Shown here one piece after another: positions 35,714 through 44,304 of a DNA stretch of 64,000 bases. Below the pieces are notes generated by a model. It saw only the letters and a list, made by a program, of their open reading frames with translations, did not search any database and had not been told where the DNA came from. The stretch is taken from the NCBI RefSeq assembly GCF_000427405.1, contig NZ_KE386491.1:5363047-5427046 (forward strand), read 5' to 3'. The stretch is from Flectobacillus major DSM 103. Its GTDB lineage: Bacteria; Bacteroidota; Bacteroidia; Cytophagales; Spirosomataceae. A program made the translations under genes and the position numbers. How positions within the stretch are numbered: position 1 is the first letter of the stretch; each line of letters opens with the position of its first letter.

Positions 35714-36466
35714 ATGAATCTAAAACACATTTTATTATGTTCGGGCGTTGCCCTAACGTCTTTTGTTGCAGAAGCTCAAGTAAAAAAAGCTCCTGCTGCA
35801 CAAAAAGCAAGCCCAGCATCTAAAACTCCAGTTGCGAAAACCTCTGCTACACCAGCTACTAGCGTTAAATTAACGAGTTTGGCCGATTCGGCAAGTTATT
35901 CTTTGGGCGTTTTGGTAGCTCAAAATTTTAAATCACAGGATATTGCTATCAATCCAGATTTATTAGCAAAAGCTTTTGGCGAGGTAATGAATGGTTCGGC
36001 AACTTTGCTAAGTGATATGCAAGCCAATCAGATTTTGCAAAAATTTATGCAAGCAAAACAAGCCGAACAATTTAAGCCTGTAAAAGAAGCAAGCGAGAAG
36101 TTTTTGGCAGAAAACAAAAAGAAAGAAGGTGTTGTTACTTTGCCAAGTGGTTTGCAGTACCAGATTCTCAAAGCTGGTGATGGCCCCAAACCAACTATCA
36201 ACGATAAAGTAAAAACACATTATCATGGTACTTTAATCGACGGAACGGTGTTTGATAGCTCGGTTCAACGCAACGAACCTATTACTTTCCCTGTAAGCGG
36301 TGTAATTCAAGGCTGGATAGAAGCCCTTCAGTTGATGCCAGTAGGGTCAAAATGGAGATTGTTTGTGCCTCAGGATTTGGCTTATGGCCCTCGTGGTAGT
36401 GGCCCAACTATCAAGCCCTATTCTGCCTTAATTTTTGAAGTAGAATTATTAGGAATCGAAAAATAG
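35714..36466 (+). CDS. FKBP-type peptidyl-prolyl isomerase (Mip/FkpA-like)
   Basis: The 250-residue protein speeds proline isomerisation in exported proteins. A signal peptide (residues 1-21, ending VAEAQ) is followed by a low-complexity Ala/Lys/Pro/Thr linker, an N-terminal helical dimerisation domain (YSLGVLVAQNFKSQ near 63) and a C-terminal FKBP domain with VKTHYHGTLIDGTVFDSS, GVIQGWIEALQLMPVGSKW and PQDLAYGPRGSG. All core binding-pocket residues of FKBPs seem present. It is periplasmic and is followed, 247 bases on, by a processing protease of the same compartment. Confidence 0.93.
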   Translation: MNLKHILLCSGVALTSFVAEAQVKKAPAAQKASPASKTPVAKTSATPATSVKLTSLADSASYSLGVLVAQNFKSQDIAINPDLLAKAFGEVMNGSATLLSDMQANQILQKFMQAKQAEQFKPVKEASEKFLAENKKKEGVVTLPSGLQYQILKAGDGPKPTINDKVKTHYHGTLIDGTVFDSSVQRNEPITFPVSGVIQGWIEALQLMPVGSKWRLFVPQDLAYGPRGSGPTIKPYSALIFEVELLGIEK

Positions 36467-36713
36467 GCTTTAAGCAATTATCTCCAAGGATTATTGAGCA
36501 AATAAAATAGGAATACGGCAAATAAGTAAGCCGTAAAAATACGAACTTAACAGGCAGGAAAATGGTTAAATAGTTGTAATTTAAGAACCAATACTGCATT
36601 CCGTATTCCTATAGAATATTAACTATTAAAATAATAACGTTATTGGTTTGTAAGCTCATCGTTACTCTTAATATCCTTACGGATTACAGCTTAAACAAAT
36701 ACCCCAAATTTAT

Positions 36714-38858
36714 ATGAAGAAATACCTCATCGCTCTTGTTCCTGTAACCCTACTTGCGGTATTAGGACTTCGCTCGACATCGCATAGTGCCGAGAAAAAT
36801 ATTGCTGTGGCCTATAAATACACTGAAGATGATATAAAACCCACCGAGACTCAGAAAAAAGTAGAAGAATTAGTGACGCAGATTTTGGGGAATTACCACT
36901 ACCGTCGTGTGCCTCTCAATGATTCTTTATCTTCAAAAATCTTTGATAATTATATCAAAGAACTCGATGGTAATAAAATGAATTTTACCAAACAGGATAT
37001 TGATGATTTTGAAAAATTCAGATATACTATAGATGACCAACTTCAATCAGGGGATTTAACGGCTGCTTATCAAATCTATAATGTTTATCGTAAGCGTGCC
37101 AAGGAGCGTTTTACGTTTGTGGCTTCGTTGCTCAACAAACCTATGGATTTTAAAATAGACGAGGTGTATTCTCCTGACCGTGAAAAATCCTCTTGGGCAA
37201 ACAACAAGCAAGAGTTGGATGAGATTTGGAGAAAAGCCATTAAGAGTACTTTGTTAGATTGGAAAATTAGCGGAAAGGCTGATTCTTCGGCTGTCAAAGA
37301 CCTCAAAGAACGTTATACAAGAAGCGAAAAGTATTTTGATAAAACCAAAAGTGAGGATGTGTTTCAGCAATTCATGAATTCGTTTACTGAAAGTGTTGAT
37401 CCTCATACCAACTACATGATTCCAAAAGCCGCCGCTCAGTTCAACCAAGAGATGGCTCAATCGTTTGAAGGAATCGGTGCAACACTTCGTTTGGAAGGTG
37501 ATTACGTAACTATCATGGAGTTGATTACTGGAGGGCCTGCCTACAAAAGCAAAGCCTTAAAACCCAAAGATAGAATCGTTGGCGTTGCACAGGGCGACAA
37601 TGGTGCTTTTGTGGATATTGTAGGCTGGATGACCGACGATGCCGTAAAACTTATCAAAGGGCCAAAATCGACGGTAGTACGCTTGAAAATTTTGCCAGGT
37701 GATGCCGCTGTTGGAGCAATGCCTAAAGAAATACGTTTGGTTCGCGAAAAAATTAAACTGGAAGATGGAAGTGCCAAAAAAGATGTTTTGTTATTAAGCA
37801 ACAACGGAAAACCTTATAAATTGGGTTTGATTACTTTGCCTGTTTTTTATCGTGATTTTGAGGGTGTTCGCAAAGGTGAAGGTGATTTTAAAAGTACCAG
37901 TGCCGATGTGAAAAAATTCTTGATAGAACTAAAAGCTGAGAAAGTTGATGGTGTTATCCTCGACCTTCGCAACAATGGTGGCGGTTCGTTGGTGGAAGCC
38001 GTAAGTCTGACAGGGCTGTTTATTCCTCAAGGCCCAGTAGTACAACGCAAACACGCCGATGGCGAGATTTCTGCTGAATACGACCGTGACCCAAGTGTAA
38101 CCTACGACGGCCCATTAGGAGTATTAGTGAATCGCTTTAGTGCTTCGGCTTCTGAGATTTTTGCAGGAGCTATTCAAGACTACAAGCGTGGTATTATTAT
38201 TGGCGAGCAAACCTACGGAAAAGGAACTGTACAAACATTGGTAGATTTGAGCCGCTTCTTGAAAAGCGAGCCTGATAATGTAGGTCAGTTAAAAATTACG
38301 ATGGAAAAATTCTATCGTATCACAGGAAGTAGCACCCAACACAAAGGTGTAACACCTGATATTGAATTACCTTCTGGCTTTTCGGCAGCAGAATATGGCG
38401 AAAGCTCACAACCAAGTGCTTTGCCTTGGGACATGATTGCTTCGACCAAATATACCCCTTCGCAAGATGTAAACGAGCAAATTGTAAGTAAGTTAAAGAA
38501 AAAGTACGAAGAGCGTCTGAAGACTGAAGCCGATTTGAAAAAATTGGTGAGCGATTTTGATTATTGGAAAAAAGCCAAAGAACGCAAAACAATTTCATTG
38601 CAAGAAGACAAACGTCGCAAAGAAATTGACGAGCAGAAAAAACGCAATAGCCAAGAAATTAATAACGATTTGGGTGATGTAGATACCAAAGTAGAGGTTA
38701 AGACCGACTCGGTGAGTATTGCCAATGCCAAAGAAAAAGCCCTAAAAGAGCGTCGTGAAAAAGATGCGTATTTGAAAGAAACAGAGCGTATCTTAACCGA
38801 TTATATTTTCTTGGCACCTTCTAATGGTATCAAGTTGACTCAAAATAACAATAAATAA
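36714..38858 (+). CDS. prc: Carboxy-terminal processing protease (Tsp/Prc, peptidase S41)
   Basis: A 714-residue periplasmic serine protease. After a hydrophobic N-terminus comes a long helical domain, a PDZ domain (SFEGIGATLRLEGDYVTIMELI near 243, GGPAYKS), then the S41 catalytic core: ILDLRNNGGGSLVEAV (near 417), the Ser of FSASASEIFAGA (near 475) and the Lys of GEQTYGKGTVQ (near 500), the Ser/Lys dyad. A charged helical C-terminal region (DUF3340-like) follows. Tsp-type enzymes trim or degrade exported proteins from the C-terminus. Family assignment is firm; the gene symbol follows the E. coli orthologue type. Confidence 0.92.
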   Translation: MKKYLIALVPVTLLAVLGLRSTSHSAEKNIAVAYKYTEDDIKPTETQKKVEELVTQILGNYHYRRVPLNDSLSSKIFDNYIKELDGNKMNFTKQDIDDFEKFRYTIDDQLQSGDLTAAYQIYNVYRKRAKERFTFVASLLNKPMDFKIDEVYSPDREKSSWANNKQELDEIWRKAIKSTLLDWKISGKADSSAVKDLKERYTRSEKYFDKTKSEDVFQQFMNSFTESVDPHTNYMIPKAAAQFNQEMAQSFEGIGATLRLEGDYVTIMELITGGPAYKSKALKPKDRIVGVAQGDNGAFVDIVGWMTDDAVKLIKGPKSTVVRLKILPGDAAVGAMPKEIRLVREKIKLEDGSAKKDVLLLSNNGKPYKLGLITLPVFYRDFEGVRKGEGDFKSTSADVKKFLIELKAEKVDGVILDLRNNGGGSLVEAVSLTGLFIPQGPVVQRKHADGEISAEYDRDPSVTYDGPLGVLVNRFSASASEIFAGAIQDYKRGIIIGEQTYGKGTVQTLVDLSRFLKSEPDNVGQLKITMEKFYRITGSSTQHKGVTPDIELPSGFSAAEYGESSQPSALPWDMIASTKYTPSQDVNEQIVSKLKKKYEERLKTEADLKKLVSDFDYWKKAKERKTISLQEDKRRKEIDEQKKRNSQEINNDLGDVDTKVEVKTDSVSIANAKEKALKERREKDAYLKETERILTDYIFLAPSNGIKLTQNNNK

Positions 38859-38897
38859 GTAGAGGATAAATACCGCCTACTACTTTGTATATTCATC

Positions 38898-38929
38898 AAA
38901 GCCTGCGAGCTAGCTGCTCGTAGGCTTTT
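38898..38929 (+). terminator. Terminator after prc
   Basis: AAAGCCTGCGAGC pairs with GCTCGTAGGCTTT around a short loop, with one mismatch, and is followed by a T-rich tract, 40 bases beyond the prc stop. Confidence 0.75.
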
Positions 38930-38978
38930 GTGTTTTATGAGCATTTGATTAGTTTTGAAAAAAATAAACCAGTTTGTT

Positions 38979-39932
38979 ATGACACCCAAATTTATCCTGA
39001 AGCGAGTCTTGTTTGTGATGGTCGCTTTATTTATAATACTCAATTTTCTATTGGCTTTTCAGGCATATCGGTTTACCTATTTTTATGAGGCTAGTGAAGT
39101 TGCTTACAAAAAGCCTGAACAAATGACTTTAGGGGAAAAAATTTCAGGTGGATTGTTTGGTTTCAAATTTCCCAAACGGAAAATAGATACATTACCTAGT
39201 TTGCCCTTCAAGTCAGTTATTCTTACAACGGCTCAGTCATTGCACTTAAAATCATGGTTCGTAAAAGCCGATTCTGTGGCACTAGGCACTGTTATTTTAT
39301 TTCACGGACATGCTTCTAACAAGCAGAAGGTGCTGGCCGAAGCCACTTATTTTCATGAATTAGGTTATAATACACTTTCGGTAGATTTAAGAGCACATGG
39401 CGAATCTGATGGCAATATTTGTACCATTGGCGTAAACGAGTCGGAAGATGTTGAAGTAGCATTCAACTATGTGAAAAATACGCTTCACGAAAAAAATATT
39501 ATTTTTTGGGGAGTATCATTGGGAGCCGCCACGATATTGAAAGGCATTCATGATTTTGGCTTAACGCCTCAGAAAGTCATTTTAGAATGTCCCTTTGCCA
39601 CAATGGAAGACGCAGTAAAAGGTAGATTACGTTCATTACATATACCTGCAACGCCTATTTCTCAGATTTTGATGTTTTGGGGAAGCCTCGAAAGAGGATT
39701 TTGGGCATTCTCTCATCGGCCTGTTGACTATGCTAAGGCCGTTAAAGTACCTGTGCTATTAAATTGGGGGAAGCATGACCCACGAGTTACTATGGCTGAA
39801 ACAGAAGCTATTTTTGAGGCTCTACCAAGTAATAATAAGAAAATGGTGATTTACGAAAAATCGGCACATCAGTCGTTTTGTAGAAGTGAAACAGCCAAGT
39901 GGAAAAGTGAAATACAAGCTTTTGTCAAATAG
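38979..39932 (+). CDS. Membrane-anchored alpha/beta hydrolase
   Basis: The ATG at 38979 begins a 317-residue protein with one N-terminal membrane helix (about residues 7-30, VLFVMVALFIILNFLLAF) and an alpha/beta hydrolase domain. The oxyanion strand HGHASNK (near 108), the nucleophile elbow GVSLGA (GxSxG, near 183), an Asp in NWGKHDPRV (near 270) and the final His in EKSAHQSFC (near 300) complete a Ser-Asp-His triad. The active side probably faces the periplasm. Substrate is unknown; the fold is shared by esterases, lipases and peptidases. Confidence 0.85.
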   Translation: MTPKFILKRVLFVMVALFIILNFLLAFQAYRFTYFYEASEVAYKKPEQMTLGEKISGGLFGFKFPKRKIDTLPSLPFKSVILTTAQSLHLKSWFVKADSVALGTVILFHGHASNKQKVLAEATYFHELGYNTLSVDLRAHGESDGNICTIGVNESEDVEVAFNYVKNTLHEKNIIFWGVSLGAATILKGIHDFGLTPQKVILECPFATMEDAVKGRLRSLHIPATPISQILMFWGSLERGFWAFSHRPVDYAKAVKVPVLLNWGKHDPRVTMAETEAIFEALPSNNKKMVIYEKSAHQSFCRSETAKWKSEIQAFVK

Positions 39933-40004
39933 AATAGTACTCAGAAAAGCATTGTTACCTTAGTTATTTGAAAGAAAAGTAGGATAATTAGAAGAATATT
40001 TAAT

Positions 40005-40052
40005 TAGTGCCTGAATTAGCGATTGTTAAGATAATCGCTAATTCAGGCACTA
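40005..40052. terminator. Strong bidirectional terminator between converging genes
   Basis: Two perfectly complementary 20-base arms (40005-40024 and 40033-40052) around an 8-base loop, ending directly next to the stop codon of the nagB-like gene. It lies between the alpha/beta hydrolase and nagB-like genes. T-runs are weak on both sides. Confidence 0.7.
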
Positions 40053-40053
40053 A

Positions 40054-40773
40054 CTATTTGGTATAAATAGCTGCTTCTTCGTCCAGGAATAAAAGAGCAT
40101 TATGATGTTTCTGAAAAACGGTAGAAGGCAATACCTCGCTGATTTCTTCAGTAATAGTACGCTTAATAATATCAGCTTTCTTTGAACCACTTGCCAATAA
40201 AATCGCTATTTGGGCTTCTAACAAATGTTTGAGGCCAACAGTAATACCCTGTGTTAATGGCGTAGCTTGTGTAAAATATTTTTGCCCAACAGAAATTGTA
40301 ATTTCTTCTAAATCAGATACATGGCAGTAGTTTTCAAAGCTTGAGTGAGGCTCGTTGAGCCCAATATGCCCATTCAAGCCTATTCCAACAATAATTAAAT
40401 CCAAGCCACCTTTCTCAAAAATCAACTGGTCGATTCTTGTACATTCACTGGCCAAATTATCGGATAAACCATCAAAAAAAGTATAATTCTGACTAGGGAT
40501 TTGAAGAGGTTTGAGCAAATTTTCTTCTACAATATATCGGCAACTTCCCTCGCTTTCAGGAGGAATGCCTATCCACTCATCTAAGCCAATAAAGGTTACC
40601 TGGCTAAAATCAAGATCTTTACCTAATACAGCCATTTTTTGGTAAGCTAATTTTGGGGTGTCGCCCGAGGTTAATACAAGGGTAGCATTGGGTTTGTTTT
40701 TAATAAAATCGACTAAATACTGGGCCGTAAAATCAGATAGTTCTTCGTGGTTTTTAGAAATATGTATTTGCAT
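40054..40773 (-). CDS. Glucosamine/galactosamine-6-phosphate deaminase-isomerase
   Basis: The 239-residue cytosolic enzyme belongs to the NagB/RpiA/SOL fold. The substrate loop TSGDTPKLAYQ (near residue 35), the general-base region IGLDEW (near 62) and the GIGLNGHIGLNEP motif (near 131) are present. In E. coli NagB the Asn of GLNGH is a catalytic Asp, but Gram-positive and AgaI-type enzymes also carry Asn there, so activity is likely. It should release ammonia and a keto-sugar phosphate from an amino-sugar phosphate. It is a single-gene unit; a -7 box TAACTTTG is seen at 40809-40816 on the minus strand. Confidence 0.85.
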   Translation of the reverse strand: MQIHISKNHEELSDFTAQYLVDFIKNKPNATLVLTSGDTPKLAYQKMAVLGKDLDFSQVTFIGLDEWIGIPPESEGSCRYIVEENLLKPLQIPSQNYTFFDGLSDNLASECTRIDQLIFEKGGLDLIIVGIGLNGHIGLNEPHSSFENYCHVSDLEEITISVGQKYFTQATPLTQGITVGLKHLLEAQIAILLASGSKKADIIKRTITEEISEVLPSTVFQKHHNALLFLDEEAAIYTK

Positions 40774-40868
40774 AGTGTAAATGAGTTTTTCGGTTTTGAT
40801 ACAATGTACAAAGTTATTGGAAAAAACTGAGATGGATGCACTGCTTTTTATGTTAGGCTCAAAGCCAT

Positions 40869-40904
40869 AAAAAACGCCCTTGAGTTTTGTTCAAGAGCGT
40901 TTTG
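40869..40904 (-). terminator. Terminator after the Cys-rich mini-gene
   Basis: AAAACGC-CTTGA pairs with TCAAG-GCGTTTT (one mismatch), followed by a T-run on the minus strand, 22 bases after the stop of the Cys-rich gene. Confidence 0.75.
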
Positions 40905-40925
40905 AATGAATATATCAATCCTATG

Positions 40926-41102
40926 TTATTGACTTGCTTGGCTTTCCATTTTGGCAATAATTTTATCGACATCAGCGGCAGCACATGAGCCACAACCTTT
41001 TGGGCAACCAGCTTTATTTTTAAGGCTAAAGTTTTTTATCACGATATTGCCTAAATAGGCTATTGCACCAACAAATATAAGTCCAATAATGAAGCTTTCC
41101 AT
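40926..41102 (-). CDS. FeoB-associated Cys-rich membrane protein
   Basis: A 58-residue frame on the minus strand: an N-terminal membrane helix (MESFIIGLIFVGAIAYLG), a basic turn, then a Cys cluster CPKGCGSC, and a helical tail. This layout is that of the small proteins annotated next to feoB in many bacteria. Here no feoB is adjacent, so the gene is solitary within the window. It ends at a terminator and starts 28 bases downstream of the inositol monophosphatase gene, so the two may be co-transcribed. The Cys cluster suggests metal or Fe-S binding. Confidence 0.8.
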   Translation of the reverse strand: MESFIIGLIFVGAIAYLGNIVIKNFSLKNKAGCPKGCGSCAAADVDKIIAKMESQASQ

Positions 41103-41130
41103 AATAATATTGAAGGGTTTTGTATCCTTA

Positions 41131-41931
41131 TTATTCTTGATTCCAGTGTGTTTCTATCACATCCTTCAATTCACTAAACATACCACAAGCAGCAATTAGT
41201 TCACGGCCAAAAACAAAATCATCACCTCCTTTAAAGTCCGATACAATGCCTCCTGCTTCTTGTACAATCAAAGTACCTGCTGCAACATCCCACGGTTTGA
41301 GGTTATATTCAAAAAAACCTTCAAATCGCCCACAAGCTGTATACGCCAAGTCTACAGCCGCCGACCCCATGCGTCTCAAGCCATGCGATTTTTGCATAAG
41401 CTCTTTTAAAATAGCTAAATATTGGTCTGTTTGCTTGAAATCATAATAAGGGAATCCTGTAGCCAAGAGGCTATCTTTCAGGTGTTTGGCCGATGAAACA
41501 TAGATTCTTGTACCATTAAGGTACGCTCCACCGCCAAGCCATGCCGTAAAACTCTCTTCTCTGTTGATTTCAAAAACTACACCACTAACAATCCGATTGT
41601 GGTGCATTAGGGCAATCGAAATAGCAAAAACAGGTAGCCCGTGCATATAGTTGGTAGTACCATCTACAGGGTCGACAATCCAAGCAAACTCTTGGTCGTC
41701 TGTTTTTTGTGCTGTTCCTTCTTCTGCAATAAAGCCTGCTTCGGGCAAAATTTTGGATAACCCAGCCACAAGGCGTTCTTCTGCTTGTTTGTCAACATAC
41801 GAAACCAAATCGTTTAAGCCTTTGTATTCGATGCTCTCTCTTTTAAACTCAGAGGCAGCTTGTTTGACAAAAATAGCTGTTTGACGTGCCAATAAAGCAA
41901 CTTGCGAGGTGATATATTCTAAATTTATCAT
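41131..41931 (-). CDS. Inositol monophosphatase family protein
   Basis: The 266-residue enzyme (start at the ATG 41931, MINLEYITSQV; the frame runs 19 codons further up) is a Li+-sensitive-type, Mg2+-dependent sugar phosphatase. The metal motifs EEG (FIAEEGTA near 69) and WIVDPVDGTTNYMHG (near 85), and the late PWDVAAGTLIVQEAGG (near 211) with its Asp, match the family. SuhB/IMPase enzymes remove phosphate from inositol-1-phosphate or related sugars. The exact substrate is not readable. A minus-strand TAGATTTG (42045-42052) could be its -7 box. Confidence 0.9.
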   Translation of the reverse strand: MINLEYITSQVALLARQTAIFVKQAASEFKRESIEYKGLNDLVSYVDKQAEERLVAGLSKILPEAGFIAEEGTAQKTDDQEFAWIVDPVDGTTNYMHGLPVFAISIALMHHNRIVSGVVFEINREESFTAWLGGGAYLNGTRIYVSSAKHLKDSLLATGFPYYDFKQTDQYLAILKELMQKSHGLRRMGSAAVDLAYTACGRFEGFFEYNLKPWDVAAGTLIVQEAGGIVSDFKGGDDFVFGRELIAACGMFSELKDVIETHWNQE

Positions 41932-42129
41932 ACTGTTTTTATGGTTTACGACACCCAACAATACATGGGGCATATTGGGGACATACACAAGGCTTAAAAC
42001 GCTCTAAACAGATTTTGCCCTAGTGTAATGGCTTTATTTTTCTGCAAATCTAAACTAATTATGGGAAGGCGGTGTTAATTTTAAGCAGTTGTAAGGATAA
42101 TTTTTGTAATTAATTTACCCAAAAAAACA

Positions 42130-43881
42130 TTGAGACAGGAAGAAAAAAGCGGTCAAATATTTGATTTTCAGATTTTAAGGAGAATTTATGGATTCATTAA
42201 GCCCTACAAGTTACGTTTTTGGTCGTTGGTTCTACTAATAATGGTAATGGCTTGTGTAGTACCACTCAATCCATTATTGATTAGACAGACTATCGACAAT
42301 GAAATAGCCAAAGGTGATTATAATGGCCTGACCATAATGCTTTTGGCCATGCTAGGTGTATTGCTGGTGCAGGGTTTATTACAATTTGTTACTTCTTATA
42401 TGGCTGGTTGGCTTGGACAAACGGTAATTCGTGATATTAGGGTACAGCTTTATCAAAAGATTTTGTACTTGCGGTTAAAGTTTTTTGATGATACCCCAAT
42501 TGGCCGATTGGTGACAAGAACCGTTTCAGACATCGAAACGCTCAATGATGTTTTTTCTGAGGGATTGGCCTCTATTGCTGGCGACATTCTACAGTTGGTT
42601 TTGATTACAGGAGTAATGTTTTATACTGACTGGCGGCTTTCTGTTATCTGTTTGCTAACAGTGCCATTTATGGTAGTGTCAACGTATATTTTTAAGGAAT
42701 ATATCAAAAAATCCTTCAATGAAGTACGTATGGCCGTTGCCAACCTAAACTCGTTTGTACAAGAGCATATCACAGGAATGAGTATTGTTCAGGCATTTAG
42801 TGCTGAAGATATGGAATACAAAAAGTTTGTGGCTATCAACAAAACCCACCGAGATGCCAATATTCGTTCTATTTGGGCATATTCTGTTTATTTTCCTGTA
42901 GCCGATGTCATATTGGCAGCAGGCACAGGGCTGATTGTTTGGTTTGGCTCAAAACAAATACTAAGCCATGATATAACATTGGGTACATTAACAGCCTTTA
43001 TCATGTTTATGAACCTATTTTTTAGACCGATTCGTTTTTTGGCCGACCGTTTCAATACCTTACAGATGGGTATTGTGTCGACTGAAAGAATTTTGAAATT
43101 ATTAGATTCCGACGAATATGTGGCCAATAACGGTTCGTATCGTGCCGACAACCTCAAGGGCGATGTGGTATTCGATAAAGTATGGTTTGCCTATAATGAT
43201 GAAGAATATGTATTGAAAAATATTTCTTTTGAAGTAAAACAAGGCGAAACCATTGCTTTGGTTGGTGCAACTGGAGCAGGCAAATCCTCGACAATTAATC
43301 TGCTAAGTAGATTTTATGAAATTAATAAGGGAAGTATCTTTATTGATGGGCGTAACTTACATGATTATGAATTGAGTAGTCTGAGAAGTAAAATAGGCGT
43401 GGTGTTACAAGATGTGTTTTTGTTTTCGGACACCATCGAGAACAATATCACCTTGGGTGATAAATCTATTACAAGAGAAAAAATTGTAGAAGCCGCCAAG
43501 TTAGTAGGAGCTCATGAGTTTATCGAAAAACTTCCTGAAGGCTATATGTACAATGTCATGGAAAGGGGAGCAACGTTGTCGGTAGGACAGCGGCAGTTGA
43601 TTTCGTTTGTGAGGGCTTTGGTGCATAATCCTAAAATAATAGTACTCGATGAAGCCACATCGTCGGTCGATACCGAAACCGAAGAGATGATTCAGAATGC
43701 AATTGCTAAATTGATGAAAGGGCGTACAGCCATTGTAATTGCTCACCGTTTATCGACTATTCAGAATGCTCATAAAATTTTGGTATTAGACAAAGGCGAA
43801 ATAAAAGAAGAAGGTACTCATGAAACCTTACTGGAAAAAGACGGCTGGTATGCCCAATTGCATAAAATGCAATATAAATGA
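42130..43881 (+). CDS. MsbA-like ABC exporter (permease-ATPase half transporter)
   Basis: The 583-residue protein has a six-helix ABC exporter membrane domain (about residues 15-310) and an ATPase domain with Walker A GATGAGKSST (near 378), signature LSVGQRQ (near 482, Val where LSGGQ is usual) and Walker B IIVLDEATSSVD (near 503). It should act as a homodimer or with a partner to export lipid or drug-like substrates. The start is a TTG at 42130; there is no ATG nearby in frame, so the unusual start is likely. A copy of the interspersed repeat follows the gene. Confidence 0.9.
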   Translation: MRQEEKSGQIFDFQILRRIYGFIKPYKLRFWSLVLLIMVMACVVPLNPLLIRQTIDNEIAKGDYNGLTIMLLAMLGVLLVQGLLQFVTSYMAGWLGQTVIRDIRVQLYQKILYLRLKFFDDTPIGRLVTRTVSDIETLNDVFSEGLASIAGDILQLVLITGVMFYTDWRLSVICLLTVPFMVVSTYIFKEYIKKSFNEVRMAVANLNSFVQEHITGMSIVQAFSAEDMEYKKFVAINKTHRDANIRSIWAYSVYFPVADVILAAGTGLIVWFGSKQILSHDITLGTLTAFIMFMNLFFRPIRFLADRFNTLQMGIVSTERILKLLDSDEYVANNGSYRADNLKGDVVFDKVWFAYNDEEYVLKNISFEVKQGETIALVGATGAGKSSTINLLSRFYEINKGSIFIDGRNLHDYELSSLRSKIGVVLQDVFLFSDTIENNITLGDKSITREKIVEAAKLVGAHEFIEKLPEGYMYNVMERGATLSVGQRQLISFVRALVHNPKIIVLDEATSSVDTETEEMIQNAIAKLMKGRTAIVIAHRLSTIQNAHKILVLDKGEIKEEGTHETLLEKDGWYAQLHKMQYK

Positions 43882-43923
43882 CATGATATATTTTGAGAGT
43901 AGATAATTGATTCTTCAATTAAA

Positions 43924-44280
43924 GTAAACATGAGCCATCCCGAATTTTAGGTAATATTAAAATAGATCACCTCTTTGTGTCTGTTGGGATTCATAAGGTC
44001 GTTTGATAGAAAATTATTAGCTATTCATACAAAAGGCGTTCGAAAAACTAATTTCGAACGCCTTTTGTTACATAACAACACATCTTTAGCCGCAAAGCAT
44101 TGCATCATTACTGGTGAAAATCATATCTAAAAATAATCACTCAATTGTAGATTTATCTTTGCAAAATAATATGTGATAGTGAATGACTTAAACCGAGCGC
44201 TCAATGGTACATAGATACTGAGGTGGTGTTTGGTGACACCTTCATCACCACTAACTTTGGTATGACACATGTTTGTTAGC
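43924..44280. repeat. Interspersed palindromic repeat, copy C (convergent spacer)
   Basis: The spacer starts with AACATGAGCCATCCCGAATT (43929-43948) and has, near 44262, a degenerate inverted counterpart (ATGACACATGTTTGTTAGC). In between there is a 16-bp perfect hairpin (arms 44030-44045 and 44052-44067, loop AACTAA identical to copy A). A GAAAATCATAT...AATAATCAC segment (44117-44144) is shared with copy D. Confidence 0.7.
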
Positions 44281-44304
44281 TTATCATTGCTAGTTTATAT
44301 GTAA

